From Tetragenococcus osmophilus (lineage in GTDB: Bacteria > Bacillota > Bacilli > Lactobacillales > Enterococcaceae), in NCBI RefSeq assembly GCF_003795125.1, contig NZ_CP027783.1, positions 930,001-994,000 of the forward strand: DNA of 64,000 bases, read 5' to 3'. A program made the position numbers and the translations under genes. Positions 1 through 8,440 of this stretch are shown one piece after another; within the stretch, counting starts at the first letter, position 1; each line of letters opens with the position of its first letter. A model generated the notes under the pieces. The model worked only from the letters and a program-made list of their open reading frames with translations, did not search any database and was not told where the DNA came from.

Positions 1-593
1 TGTTGACGCGCAAATAATACCTTACTTCCGTGCTCGATTAGTTGTTCTGATAAAATATCTAAATACAATTCATCAGTTTGCTTATGCTCAGCCAATTGCT
101 TAAGATAGAGATTTCGCTGCTTTAAAGTTTTTTGATACTGTGTTGACTCATAAAGATAAATCGGATCAATTTGGCCGATTTCCATATCTAAAAATTTTCG
201 TCTTATTTGTGGGCTCCCTTTAACTAAAGAAAGATCTTCTGGCGCAAATAAAATAACATTTAACTGACCAATATAACTAGAAAGTTTCTTTTGTTCTATA
301 TGGTTAACCTTCGTTTTTCGTCCTTTTTTTGCTAGAAATAGTTCAAGGGGAAGCTTCGTATATTTTTTTTGTACATTTCCTTTAACAAACGCTTGTTCCT
401 TTCCCCATTGAATCAGTTCTTGTTCGTTATTTGTACGAGGACTGCGTGTTAAAGCTAAGGTATAAATGCTTTCCAAAAGATTGGTTTTTCCCTGCGCATT
501 TTCTCCTAAAAAAATAACAACATTTTTATGGAAATCTACTGATAATTCCTCATAATTACGAAAATTTTTAATATGTAGATTAGTCAGACGCAT
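1..593 (-). CDS. recF: DNA replication and repair protein RecF, N-terminal part
   Basis: RecF is an SMC-like ATPase that loads RecA at single-strand gaps. Only about the first 197 codons are present; the gene runs off the left edge of the window. The start is the ATG at 591-593 (minus strand), giving MRLTNLHIKNFR. A Walker A motif GENAQGKTNLLE follows at about residue 29, as in RecF. The start lies 14 nt inside yaaA, so the two are translationally coupled, as usual in the dnaA-dnaN-yaaA-recF cluster. Here a group II intron separates this pair from dnaN, and a promoter just after the intron probably drives them. Confidence 0.95.
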   Translation of the reverse strand, partial: MRLTNLHIKNFRNYEELSVDFHKNVVIFLGENAQGKTNLLESIYTLALTRSPRTNNEQELIQWGKEQAFVKGNVQKKYTKLPLELFLAKKGRKTKVNHIEQKKLSSYIGQLNVILFAPEDLSLVKGSPQIRRKFLDMEIGQIDPIYLYESTQYQKTLKQRNLYLKQLAEHKQTDELYLDILSEQLIEHGSKVLFARQ

Positions 594-819
594 CTTTTTT
601 ATCCTTTTCTTTCATAAAAAAAGTACCTATTTCAGGTATTTCAATCATTGCGCCAGCATAGAGTTTTCGTCCTCTACGTGTTTCAATTTCACCATTTACA
701 AAAACAGTATTTTCTTGTAAATACCATTTTGCTTGCCCACCACTTGATATAATATCAAGTTCTTTTAATAATTGAGCAAGTGTCATATATTCTGTTTCTA
801 AAACAACGGCTTCTTTCAT
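580..819 (-). CDS. yaaA: S4-domain RNA-binding protein YaaA
   Basis: Small 79-residue protein with an S4-like RNA-binding fold, seen in LAQLLKELDIISSGGQAKWY and VNGEIETRRGRKL. It is the usual gene between dnaN and recF in Firmicutes and is linked to ribosome assembly in the family; the exact role is not shown here. It overlaps recF by 14 nt. An AGAGGGATAAA ribosome-binding region precedes the ATG. A group IIC intron has been inserted between dnaN and this gene. Confidence 0.9.
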   Translation of the reverse strand: MKEAVVLETEYMTLAQLLKELDIISSGGQAKWYLQENTVFVNGEIETRRGRKLYAGAMIEIPEIGTFFMKEKDKKDASD

Positions 820-851
820 TTTATCCCTCTATTTTTTCGGCATATACTTAT

Positions 852-880
852 ATTATACCCTTTTTAAGCAAATAAGACAA
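852..880 (-). promoter_or_regulatory. Promoter for yaaA-recF
   Basis: On the minus strand, TTGTCT (875-880) and TATAAT (852-857) are separated by 17 bp, about 35 bp upstream of the yaaA start. It lies between the intron 3' end and yaaA, so yaaA-recF can be transcribed independently of dnaN despite the intron and the dnaN terminator. Confidence 0.7.
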
Positions 881-942
881 ATAAATCCCTCTAATTTTCT
901 TTCTCAGAAGTTTTAAGATATTTAGGCAATTTTTATCTAAAA

Positions 943-2776
943 ATCGAGTAGGGCGAAATCAATCGCCCTCTCACGTCACCTGGACATACGGTTCCGTATC
1001 CGGCGACTCCATTATGAATATATGTTATGTCTATATTGGTAGTAATCTAAACAACTGACTAGGCCTGCTTGGCCTAGTTTTTGTTTAGTTATTGCCCTTC
1101 TTACACAGGTTTTGGTAGCTACCCACTGGTAGTGGTTTCCTGCGTACGATGTTAGTTTAGCTAAGCTCTTATTTACACCTAACTTTTGTAATCCCCATTG
1201 TCTCTTGGAGGGAACCTTCCACATCTTCCAGACGATGGTTCGCAATCGCGTTCTTAAATGGGCGTCGATCCGTTCCATCTTGGCTTTCATGGACGAGCTG
1301 GAAAAGTAATTTATCCATCCGCGGATGACTTCATTTAACTTTTCCAGCCTCTTTCTAAAGTTTATTGACCATTTTCTTTGAGTTAACATTTTGAGTTTTT
1401 TCTCGAATTTTCGGACAGAGTCCTCATGAGGTCGGCTCATCCAGCTTTTGGCTTTAGTGTCGTAATAGAAACTAAATCCTAAATATTTTAGCTGGCTGGG
1501 CCGCGTAACCTTTGATTTGGTTCCATTAACTTTTAGCCCTAACTTATTTTCAATCCAACGAATGACTGAATGCATCACTCGATTGGCACTTGTTCGGCTT
1601 TTAACCATGATGAGACAATCATCGGCGTATCTCACAAAGGCGAGCCCTCGGCTCTCAAGCTCTTTGTCCAGTTCATTTAGCATGATATTACTAAGAATGG
1701 GCGATAAATTCCCTCCTTGTGGGGCTCCTCGATCCGTTGGGTGGTATTCATCGGCGACCATGACACCTGCTTTGAGATATTTTCGAATAAGCGATTCTGT
1801 GTCTCCGTCTTGGATCATACGATGTACAAGACTCATCAGCCGGTCTTGAGGAACGTTATCAAAGAATTTTTCTAGATCTATATCAACGATCCATTGATAA
1901 CCTTCATTGATCGTCTTCAATAATTGATTGACGGCCATTTCACAATTTCTGTTCGGACGAAATCCATAGCTAAATTCCGAAAAGTGGGATTCGCATATGG
2001 GTGTTATAACCTGAACAATGGCCTGCTGAATCACGCGGTCTATTGTTGTAGGTATACCGAGTTTTCGTTTCCCACCATCTGACTTTGGGATCCCAACTCT
2101 CTTTACAGGTTGGGGCTTGTAGTGTCGCTCTCTTATTTGTTGACAGATCGTTGCCCAGTTGTCTTGAATATAGGCATGAAGCTCGTCGAGCGTGACTTCG
2201 TCAACGCCGCTGGCTCCTTTATTTGCCCGGACTTTTTTATAAGCCTCATTCATATTTTGCCGGTCAAGGATACGTTCTAACATCTTCGACATAATGTGCG
2301 CGACTCCTTTCCGCTTTTAAGTATTCGTCTTAGATTGGCGTAGCTACCGACTCATTTACGTTTTGTCTACCACTACTATCAGACAGTACTTAAAACATAC
2401 ATTTTGTGTTGCACTATTCCATGGTTCAGTCCTTCGGAAACATGGTTTCCTACTATGACATCTGCTGACTTCTCACTATTCGTTGTTACTACTAAATCGT
2501 TAGTGAGACCTCACGGGATAAGTGTTATCTCTTTCCTCGTTTACCCATAAGGTTTACGCCACAAGATTACGGTTACCTTTTGGACTTTATCGCCTTTAGC
2601 CGACTTATCCGCTCGTAGCGCCTTCCTACCTTATTCCTGTTCGTTGGGCCACGATTTCGCTATTGCTTCCTCTCTCCCGTGCCTCACAGCACGAAACTTG
2701 CAAGTCGCTTTGGGATTCGTTGGTAACGACGCTCCACAGAGACTTTCACTCTAGACATAACACATGCCCGTCATAC
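943..2776 (-). mobile_element. Group IIC intron, copy A (between dnaN and yaaA)
   Basis: An 1834-nt retroelement. Its 5' end reads GTATG, a variant of the GUGYG consensus. The 3' part has a domain V-like hairpin (GTCGCCGG...GGTGACG) and a domain VI stem GGGCGA/TCGCCC, then CTACTCGAT at the 3' end. It lies immediately after the rho-independent terminator of dnaN, the classic class C target. The ends were set by comparison with the inverted copy at 45819-47652, which has the same length and appears identical in the parts I compared. It carries one reverse transcriptase/maturase gene without an endonuclease domain. Confidence 0.88.
1012..2292 (-). CDS. ltrA: Group IIC intron reverse transcriptase/maturase (copy A)
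   Basis: 426-residue intron-encoded protein. The reverse transcriptase core is visible: GFRPNRN, DIDLEKFFDNV, APQGGNLSPILSN and the catalytic RYADD. A maturase/thumb region follows with WINYF. There is no C-terminal HNH endonuclease, and the length fits class C enzymes such as the Geobacillus GsI-IIC protein. It should splice its host RNA and reverse-transcribe it into terminator-adjacent DNA. The protein is identical over its whole length to that of copy B, so the transposition or duplication is recent and the protein is probably functional. Confidence 0.93.
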   Translation of the reverse strand: MSKMLERILDRQNMNEAYKKVRANKGASGVDEVTLDELHAYIQDNWATICQQIRERHYKPQPVKRVGIPKSDGGKRKLGIPTTIDRVIQQAIVQVITPICESHFSEFSYGFRPNRNCEMAVNQLLKTINEGYQWIVDIDLEKFFDNVPQDRLMSLVHRMIQDGDTESLIRKYLKAGVMVADEYHPTDRGAPQGGNLSPILSNIMLNELDKELESRGLAFVRYADDCLIMVKSRTSANRVMHSVIRWIENKLGLKVNGTKSKVTRPSQLKYLGFSFYYDTKAKSWMSRPHEDSVRKFEKKLKMLTQRKWSINFRKRLEKLNEVIRGWINYFSSSSMKAKMERIDAHLRTRLRTIVWKMWKVPSKRQWGLQKLGVNKSLAKLTSYAGNHYQWVATKTCVRRAITKQKLGQAGLVSCLDYYQYRHNIYS

Positions 2777-2777
2777 T

Positions 2778-2809
2778 AAAAAAAAGAGCTCAGAATTTAA
2801 TCTGAGCCC
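2778..2809 (-). terminator. dnaN rho-independent terminator
   Basis: On the minus strand, stem GGGCTCAGA/TCTGAGCTC with an ATTAAA-type loop is followed by eight T residues. The group IIC intron starts two bases beyond the T-tract. Confidence 0.9.
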
Positions 2810-2835
2810 TTCATAGGATGAAGTGTCCTTTTTAT

Positions 2836-3966
2836 TTAATTGGTACGAACCGGTGTAATAAGTTGTAAAAATGCTCCTTGTCCTTCAGTCGGTTCTAAAG
2901 TAAATGGCCGTACAGCGGAAATAAAGCAAATCCGAATAGAAGTTTCGCCAAAAGCACGTAATGCATCTTTCATATAATCAGGGTTAAACGAAATTTCTAA
3001 TGGTTCTCCTGAAACTTTTTCATATTTTAAATCTTCTTCTACTTTACCGACTTCTGGAGAATTTCCATGTAAAACAACACTATCATCAGAAATTTGTAAG
3101 CGCACAATATTATTACGGCTTTCATGGGAAAGTAAGGAAGCACGCTCAATAGCAGCTAAAAGGTCTGATACATTAAATTCGATTTCCGTATTGAAGGAAT
3201 CTGGAATTAAACGATCTGTGTCTGGATATTTCCCTTCTAATAGACGAGAATAAAATTTCATTGTTTTTGTTTCAAATAGGACCTGATTTTCCATAATACT
3301 AATTTGTACTGTATCTTCTTCATCCGTTAGTGAACGTGATAATTCCGTTAAGCTTTTTCCTGGAATAACAATATCAAATTGTTCTTTATCACTCTCTAAA
3401 GGAATAATACGTTGACTGAGTCGATGTGAATCAGTAGCTACTGCCACTAAACGATGATCTTTTAAAGTAAAATGAACTCCCGTTAATATAGGGCGACTTT
3501 CATGTTGAGAAACTGCAAAAACTGTTTCATTAATTATTTTGTTCAACATATCCACAGGTAGTTGGATTTTTTGCTGACTATCTACTACTGGTAAATGTGG
3601 ATAACTTTCTGCATCTAGGCCGTTTACCAAAAAGTTAGCTTTACCTGAAGTAATTTCAACTTGGTTATTATCAAGTACTTCTAAAGTAACATGACTTTCT
3701 GGCAAACGACGGATAATTTCACTAAAAAAGCGTGCTTGTAAAACGATACTTCCTGTACTTTCAACATTCATTTGTGCTTTTTCATCTCCAGCGCTCAGGA
3801 AAGATTCAATTGAAATATCAGCATTACTTCCTGTTAGTGTTAATCCTTTATTAGATAAATCAATTTTTACACCCGTTAAAATAGGCATAGTTGTTTTAGC
3901 TGAAATAGCTCGTTGTACAGTTTGTAGTTGTTGGGTAAAGCTGGTGCGATTTAATGTTACTTTCAT
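2836..3966 (-). CDS. dnaN: DNA polymerase III beta subunit (sliding clamp)
   Basis: Ring-shaped processivity clamp that tethers polymerase III to DNA. The 376-residue length is normal for Firmicutes. The start chosen is MKVTLNRTSF at 3966, because AAAAGGAGTG lies just upstream; an in-frame ATG six codons earlier overlaps this site and is unlikely. The sequence ends with the typical QLITPVRTN. It follows dnaA with a 155-bp gap holding two DnaA boxes and ends in a strong terminator, after which a group IIC intron is inserted. Confidence 0.97.
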   Translation of the reverse strand: MKVTLNRTSFTQQLQTVQRAISAKTTMPILTGVKIDLSNKGLTLTGSNADISIESFLSAGDEKAQMNVESTGSIVLQARFFSEIIRRLPESHVTLEVLDNNQVEITSGKANFLVNGLDAESYPHLPVVDSQQKIQLPVDMLNKIINETVFAVSQHESRPILTGVHFTLKDHRLVAVATDSHRLSQRIIPLESDKEQFDIVIPGKSLTELSRSLTDEEDTVQISIMENQVLFETKTMKFYSRLLEGKYPDTDRLIPDSFNTEIEFNVSDLLAAIERASLLSHESRNNIVRLQISDDSVVLHGNSPEVGKVEEDLKYEKVSGEPLEISFNPDYMKDALRAFGETSIRICFISAVRPFTLEPTEGQGAFLQLITPVRTN

Positions 3967-4029
3967 AAAGACACTCCTTTTCATATTAGTTTATAAAAAA
4001 AATCGTGGTAGTAATAGGGCAGTGGATAC

Positions 4030-4092
4030 TGTGGATAACTAAAAAAATGCTAAGCAATGCGAGTTTTTCACCTGTGGAAAAACTGTGGATAA
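4030..4092. other. DnaA boxes between dnaA and dnaN
   Basis: Two perfect TGTGGATAA boxes on the plus strand, at 4030-4038 and 4084-4092, with near-matches (CCTGTGGAAAA, TTTTCCACAGTC) nearby. The position matches the downstream half of the bipartite Bacillus-type origin. Confidence 0.75.
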
Positions 4093-4121
4093 TTTCTTTT
4101 GATTTTCCACAGTCATCCACA

Positions 4122-5456
4122 TTATTCCATTAAAAGATTTTTTATTTCTTTGACTTCATTTTTGATTGTTTCGTCTTCTTCGAGTAGTTGAGTTACTTTT
4201 TCATAAGCATGAATAACTGTTGTATGATCTTTTCCTCCAAATTCTGCGCCAATTTTTGGCAAGGAATAATCAGTTAATTTACGACATAAATACATTGCGA
4301 TTTGGCGGGGCACTACAATTCCTTTAGTGCGTTTTTTTCCAGTTAAATCAGTTGTATTTATATGATAATAATCCGCTACTTCTTCTAAAATTTGTTCAAC
4401 AGTTAGTTGACTTAAGTTTGTACCCACTTTAAGAGCTTTTAATGCTTCAGCTGCTAAGCTAGTGGTAATATCTGAGCTTTGGATGGCAGCATAAGCTTGA
4501 ACTCTTACCAGTGCTCCTTCTAATTCACGTATATTAGAATCAATTTGTCCCGCGATATAACTTAACGTGTCATCAGGGATTTCCAAATTTTCAGCTTCTG
4601 CTTTTTTACGTAAGATAGCTGTTCGGGTTTCTAAATCTGGAGGCGTGATATCTACTGATAATCCCCAAGCAAAACGTGATACAAGTCGTTTAGGTAAGTT
4701 GGGAATTTCATTTGGCAAACGATCGCTGGTTAGAACAATTTGTTTATTATTACGATAAAGTTCTTCAAAAGTGTTAAAAAATTCCTCTTGTGTGCCTTCC
4801 TTATTGACTAAAAACTGAACGTCATCTACAAGTAATAAATCCATCGTTCGATATTCATTGCGGAATTCTTCCATTTTATTATTTTGAATGGAATTAATAA
4901 AATCATTAGTGAAATTTTCACTTGAGACATATTTTACTTTTGCGTTGGGATGGGTAACAAGCATTTGATGGCCGATCGCTTGCATCAAATGGGTTTTACC
5001 TAAACCTACACCCCCATAAAAAAAGAGAGGATTGTAAATAGCGCCTGGATCCTCAGCAACAACTAAAGCAGCAGCATGGGCCATTTGGTTGCCTTTTCCA
5101 ATAACGAACGTATCAAATGTATATTTTGAATTAAGCATTGTTTTATGTTCAGGAAATTTAGAAGGAGCTTCTTCTTTTTCTGGCTCTGGCTGTTTATAAT
5201 TTTCTGCTTCTTCCGGAGTAACAAAAGTGGGAAGAATTTCTTCTCCACTCATCATAAAGAACGTTTCAAGTATTTTTCCTGCTAGATTTTTTTCCCAATA
5301 ATTTTTTTGTACAGTTGTGGGAACTTCAATGATTAATTGATTATCGTAAAATGAAATAGGCTTTGCAGGTTCAATCCAGGTATTATAGCTAACTGGATTC
5401 ATCTCTTTTTTATAACTTTCTTGAAGTTCTTTCCATATCGTTTCTAGAGATGGCAT
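4122..5456 (-). CDS. dnaA: Chromosomal replication initiator DnaA
   Basis: AAA+ initiator that binds DnaA boxes and opens oriC. At 444 residues it is full length. The N-terminal DnaB-interaction domain begins MPSLETIWKELQ. Walker A is GGVGLGKTHLMQ, Walker B is LLLVDDVQFL, and the C-terminal helix-turn-helix signature is GGKDHTTVIHAYEKV. AGGAGGATTTGCT precedes the ATG. It is divergent from rpmH across oriC, and DnaA boxes flank the gene on both sides, which fits autoregulation. Confidence 0.98.
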   Translation of the reverse strand: MPSLETIWKELQESYKKEMNPVSYNTWIEPAKPISFYDNQLIIEVPTTVQKNYWEKNLAGKILETFFMMSGEEILPTFVTPEEAENYKQPEPEKEEAPSKFPEHKTMLNSKYTFDTFVIGKGNQMAHAAALVVAEDPGAIYNPLFFYGGVGLGKTHLMQAIGHQMLVTHPNAKVKYVSSENFTNDFINSIQNNKMEEFRNEYRTMDLLLVDDVQFLVNKEGTQEEFFNTFEELYRNNKQIVLTSDRLPNEIPNLPKRLVSRFAWGLSVDITPPDLETRTAILRKKAEAENLEIPDDTLSYIAGQIDSNIRELEGALVRVQAYAAIQSSDITTSLAAEALKALKVGTNLSQLTVEQILEEVADYYHINTTDLTGKKRTKGIVVPRQIAMYLCRKLTDYSLPKIGAEFGGKDHTTVIHAYEKVTQLLEEDETIKNEVKEIKNLLME

Positions 5457-5910
5457 AGCAAATCCTCCTGTAAATATATTAATCGAGATAGTATCAATTT
5501 ATCATGGATTTAAAAAGTTTTCCACAGCTAGGAATAAAAAAAACCAAGGAAAATTTCTTTTTCCACAAATTACACAAGAAAGAAACAAAAAATATTCCCA
5601 AGGTGTAAAATTGACTATCCACAAGTAAGAAAATTGTGTGGATATCTTTGTAAAAATAAAGTTTTTCCACAAAAATAATTTTTTGGTCGATGTTGTTTTT
5701 AAGGAGTTTTTCAAAGATATTCACAGAGTTTTTCGCAAGTGTGGATATCTTTTTTAACATATGTTGAGTTGTGGAAAAACTCGGGAAAATTATGGGGAAA
5801 TATTGGCTGTGGATAAAATGAGGATAAGCTTTTTCCCAAGAGTATAAACAAAAAATTGTGGATAAATAATAGAAGTATTTAAGAATGCCTTAGAGAGTAT
5901 GTATTTTTTA
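5457..5910. other. Chromosomal origin of replication (oriC), upstream part
   Basis: This 450-bp AT-rich gap between divergent dnaA and rpmH has no credible gene. Perfect DnaA boxes (TGTGGATAA) occur at 5808-5816 and 5857-5865. One-mismatch boxes are TATCCACAA at 5616-5624 and TGTGGATAT at 5637-5645 and 5740-5748. Several TTTTCCACA half-matches add to the cluster. Together with the boxes between dnaA and dnaN this gives a Bacillus-like bipartite origin. AT-rich DNA near 5866-5910 is a candidate unwinding element. Confidence 0.9.
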
Positions 5911-5940
5911 TTGACAAAATAGGGAGATAATCGGTATACT
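5911..5940 (+). promoter_or_regulatory. rpmH promoter
   Basis: TTGACA at 5911-5916 and TATACT at 5935-5940 with an 18-bp spacer, 54 bp ahead of the rpmH start. Confidence 0.8.
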
Positions 5941-5993
5941 ATCAAAGTATGTCGTGTAGACTTAAATTAGAAATCTTGTTGGAGGTGTAGGTA

Positions 5994-6131
5994 GTGGTAA
6001 AAAGAACATATCAACCTAATAAACGTAAACATCAAAAGGTACACGGTTTTCGTAAACGTATGAGTACAAAAAACGGCCGGCATGTACTTGCTAATCGTCG
6101 TCGTAAAGGTAGGAAGAAGCTTTCGGTTTAA
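5994..6131 (+). CDS. rpmH: 50S ribosomal protein L34
   Basis: 45-residue, highly basic protein ([20 protein letters not shown] and [12 protein letters not shown] segments), the standard L34 of the large ribosomal subunit. The start is GTG at 5994, seven bases after GGAGGTG (5981-5987); the next codon is GTA and the canonical KRTYQP follows. It stands alone between a strong promoter and a terminator, next to rnpA, as in nearly all bacteria. Confidence 0.95.
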   Translation: MVKRTYQPNKRKHQKVHGFRKRMSTKNGRHVLANRRRKGRKKLSV

Positions 6132-6157
6132 ACCACTGATGTTCAGTGGTTTTTTTT
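6130..6157 (+). terminator. rpmH terminator
   Basis: Stem AACCACTGA/TCAGTGGTT followed by eight or more T residues, starting at the rpmH stop codon. Read-through would feed rnpA. Confidence 0.85.
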
Positions 6158-6251
6158 AATTCTTTTTTCTTACAAAGGGTGAATCCTCTTTGTAAGATAT
6201 GGTATGATTTAGAAGTGAGTAACTAGAATAGAAGGAATTGATGAAAAGGAC

Positions 6252-6587
6252 ATGAGAAAATCTTATCGTGTAAAAAAAGAAAAAGAATTTCAATATGTTT
6301 TTAAAAATGGGAAATCTTATGCAAATAAAAAATTTGTTGTTTATCGTTTACCTAAGGATCAATCACATTTTCGCGTAGGGATTTCTGTAGGAAAAAAAAT
6401 AGGAAATGCTGTAGCTCGTAATGCAGTTAAACGTAAAATTCGCGCAAGTATTTATGAAATGAAAGATATGATCGACCCATCGATTGATTTTCTTGTTATT
6501 GCCCGTCCGTCCGTTTCAAATTTATCTTCCAAGGAAGTGTACTCGAATTTATTACATGTCTTCAAGCTCTCGAAGATTATCAAATAA
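6252..6587 (+). CDS. rnpA: Ribonuclease P protein component
   Basis: Protein cofactor of RNase P, which removes 5' leaders from pre-tRNAs. The 111-residue basic protein has the RNR-type signature [12 protein letters not shown] in its middle and starts [13 protein letters not shown]. It is followed after 18 bp by yidC, the standard rnpA-yidC-jag order. Confidence 0.96.
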   Translation: MRKSYRVKKEKEFQYVFKNGKSYANKKFVVYRLPKDQSHFRVGISVGKKIGNAVARNAVKRKIRASIYEMKDMIDPSIDFLVIARPSVSNLSSKEVYSNLLHVFKLSKIIK

Positions 6588-6605
6588 ACGAAAGGAAATT
6601 GTGTA

Positions 6606-7448
6606 GTGAAAAAAAGTAAACGTCTGCTATTAATGTTAGGACTTGTTTCATTAGTTATATTATTATCTGCCTGTGCTACAACTAGTGAAGTGACCTCTGA
6701 AAGCACTGGTTTTTGGGATCGTTACATTGTATATTCTTTTGCACAAGTGATTAGATGGCTTTCACTTGGAGGAAACAGTGGGATAGGGATTATCCTATTT
6801 ACGTTAATTATCCGCGTTATTTTATTCCCATTAATGAACTTCCAAACAAAAAGTATGCGTAAAACTCAAGATTTACAACCTAAAATTACTGCGTTACAAG
6901 AAAAGTATTCTTCAAAGGATACAGAAACACAACAAAAATTACGAGAAGAGCAACAGAAACTATACCAAGAGCATGGTGTAAACCCTTATGCTGGTTGTTT
7001 ACCGTTATTGGTTCAAATGCCCATATTGATGGCTGTTTACCAAGCGATTTCTCGTGTTCCTGCGTTAAAAGCAGGTAGTTTCTTATGGATTGATGTATTA
7101 GGAGAGCCTGATCCGTATTATATCTTTCCTATCTTAGCTGGAATTTTTACGTTCTTAAGTACGTATCTTTCTAGTATGAGTCAAGTAAACTCAAATTCTA
7201 GTATTAAAATTATGAATTATGTTATGCCGGTGATGATTTTAGTGATGGCTATTAACTTACCTGGGGCTTTATCATTGTATTGGGTTATTTCAAACGCGTT
7301 CCAAGTTGGGCAAACGTTATTAATTAATAATCCGTTTAAAATCCGTCGTGAACGTGAAGAAGCAGAACGCCAAGCTAGACAAAAAGAACGTGAGCTAGAA
7401 AAAGCTAAGTATTCGAACAAAAAGCAAAGACATAAAAAACGTAAATAA
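6606..7448 (+). CDS. yidC: Membrane protein insertase YidC/OxaA (lipoprotein)
   Basis: 280-residue Oxa1-family insertase for membrane proteins, acting alone or with SecYEG. It starts at GTG. The N-terminus is a lipoprotein signal (hydrophobic stretch ending LLSAC, lipobox Cys at about 23). Five hydrophobic segments follow. The conserved arginine of the substrate groove lies in TLIIRVILFPL. The C-terminal tail is strongly basic (KKQRHKKRK), as in ribosome-binding YidC paralogs. It lies between rnpA and jag, the SpoIIIJ/YidC1 position. Confidence 0.95.
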   Translation: MKKSKRLLLMLGLVSLVILLSACATTSEVTSESTGFWDRYIVYSFAQVIRWLSLGGNSGIGIILFTLIIRVILFPLMNFQTKSMRKTQDLQPKITALQEKYSSKDTETQQKLREEQQKLYQEHGVNPYAGCLPLLVQMPILMAVYQAISRVPALKAGSFLWIDVLGEPDPYYIFPILAGIFTFLSTYLSSMSQVNSNSSIKIMNYVMPVMILVMAINLPGALSLYWVISNAFQVGQTLLINNPFKIRREREEAERQARQKERELEKAKYSNKKQRHKKRK

Positions 7449-7468
7449 CCCTGAAAGGAGTCTTATTT

Positions 7469-8275
7469 ATGCCAATTTATGAGGGACAAAATACTGAAGA
7501 AGCGATACAAAACGGCCTTAAAGCATTAGACCTCACCCAAGATGAAGTAAGAACTACTATTCTTGAAGAAGGAAAAAAAGGATTTTTAGGCGTTGGTAAA
7601 AAAAATGCACGTGTTTCTTTAGAGCCTATGGTAAAGCCATCATCTGAAATAACGGCCGAAAACGAGGCTGAAAAAACTCCTACGGTAAAAGAAAGTAGTA
7701 AAATGAGTGAGGAATCTAATTCTACTGAAAAAGAGGATTCTGAAGAAAAAGTAAAAGAAAATGATTCTTTTACAAAATCTCAGAACCAAACTAAAGAAGT
7801 AGAAGGGCTTGAAGATCAAGAAGCATTAAGGCAGTTGAGTGTTTATTTGACAGATATTACCAAAGCTTTGAACGCACCAGCCATGGTCAGTACTACTCAT
7901 GATAAGGGGCGAGTTGTTTTGGATCTAGATACTGATAAAAAAGGTTTACTCATTGGTCATCATGGAAAGACTTTGAATGCTTTGCAATATTTAGCGCAAG
8001 TTTATATCCATCGCATCGCTAAAAATAAACTTTCTATTGTGGTCAATGTAGGGGATTATCGTCAAAAGCGTCAAGAAGTTTTACAAAAATTAGCAGAACA
8101 AACAGCAGAAAAAGTGAAACGAACAAAAAGAGCGGCATTTTTAGAGCCAATGCCAGCTTTTGAAAGAAAACAAATTCATTCTGTTTTAAGTAAAAGTAAA
8201 GATATTGCTACGCATTCTGAAGGAGATGAGCCTTATCGCTATTTAGTTGTCGAACCTGCGGAAAAAAGTTATTAA
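7469..8275 (+). CDS. jag: RNA-binding protein Jag/KhpB (Jag-N, KH, R3H)
   Basis: 268 residues. The Jag N-terminal domain (YEGQNTEEAIQNGLKALDL, then GKKGFLGVGKKNARV) spans about 1-50. An acidic, serine-rich linker follows (about 55-115), then a KH domain with LIGHHGKTLNALQYL and a C-terminal R3H domain (ERKQIHSVL, then EPYRYLVVEP). KhpB partners with KhpA in RNA binding and affects cell elongation and division in streptococci and enterococci. AAAGGAG precedes the ATG. Last gene of the rnpA-yidC-jag operon. Confidence 0.93.
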   Translation: MPIYEGQNTEEAIQNGLKALDLTQDEVRTTILEEGKKGFLGVGKKNARVSLEPMVKPSSEITAENEAEKTPTVKESSKMSEESNSTEKEDSEEKVKENDSFTKSQNQTKEVEGLEDQEALRQLSVYLTDITKALNAPAMVSTTHDKGRVVLDLDTDKKGLLIGHHGKTLNALQYLAQVYIHRIAKNKLSIVVNVGDYRQKRQEVLQKLAEQTAEKVKRTKRAAFLEPMPAFERKQIHSVLSKSKDIATHSEGDEPYRYLVVEPAEKSY

Positions 8276-8330
8276 GTTTATATTTGCAGGGTTTGCTCTA
8301 AGTGGAAGTATTTTGTTTTCCTTTGGGCGT

Positions 8331-8359
8331 TTGACTTCATTCATTTTTTTAAGTATAGT
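8331..8359 (+). promoter_or_regulatory. Promoter pointing into the jag/ybjQ gap
   Basis: TTGACT (8331-8336), a 17-bp spacer and TATAGT (8354-8359). No gene follows; a terminator lies about 40 bp after the predicted start site, so any transcript would be a short RNA. Confidence 0.45.
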
Positions 8360-8365
8360 TTAAAT

Positions 8366-8432
8366 AGATCATTCTTATCAGAGTTATCACTTTGATAAAA
8401 AAGAACCTGTATTTCGACAGGTTCTTTTTTTT
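8366..8432 (+). ncRNA. Candidate short RNA between jag and the YbjQ-like gene
   Basis: A near-consensus sigma-70 promoter (8331-8359) is followed within about 40 bp by a strong hairpin (AAGAACCTGT...ACAGGTTCTT) and a T-run, predicting an RNA of roughly 65 nt with no start codon and ribosome-binding site pair. The hairpin is also the terminator of the convergent gene, so the RNA is only inferred. Confidence 0.3.
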
Positions 8433-8434
8433 TG
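8398..8434. terminator. Bidirectional terminator between jag and the YbjQ-like gene
   Basis: Perfect stem AAGAACCTGT/ACAGGTTCTT with A-tract on the left and T-tract on the right, so it can work on both strands of this convergent pair. Confidence 0.85.
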
Positions 8435-8440
8435 CTTTTT

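Noticed and set aside
1517-1849. 110-codon frame antisense to the intron RT (and its copy at 46746-47078)
   Set aside because: Mirror frame of a strongly conserved RT gene; no start signals.
5494-5760. Minus-strand open frames in the dnaA-rpmH gap
   Set aside because: AT-rich frames over DnaA boxes, no ribosome-binding site, Phe/Lys-rich translation; this is oriC.
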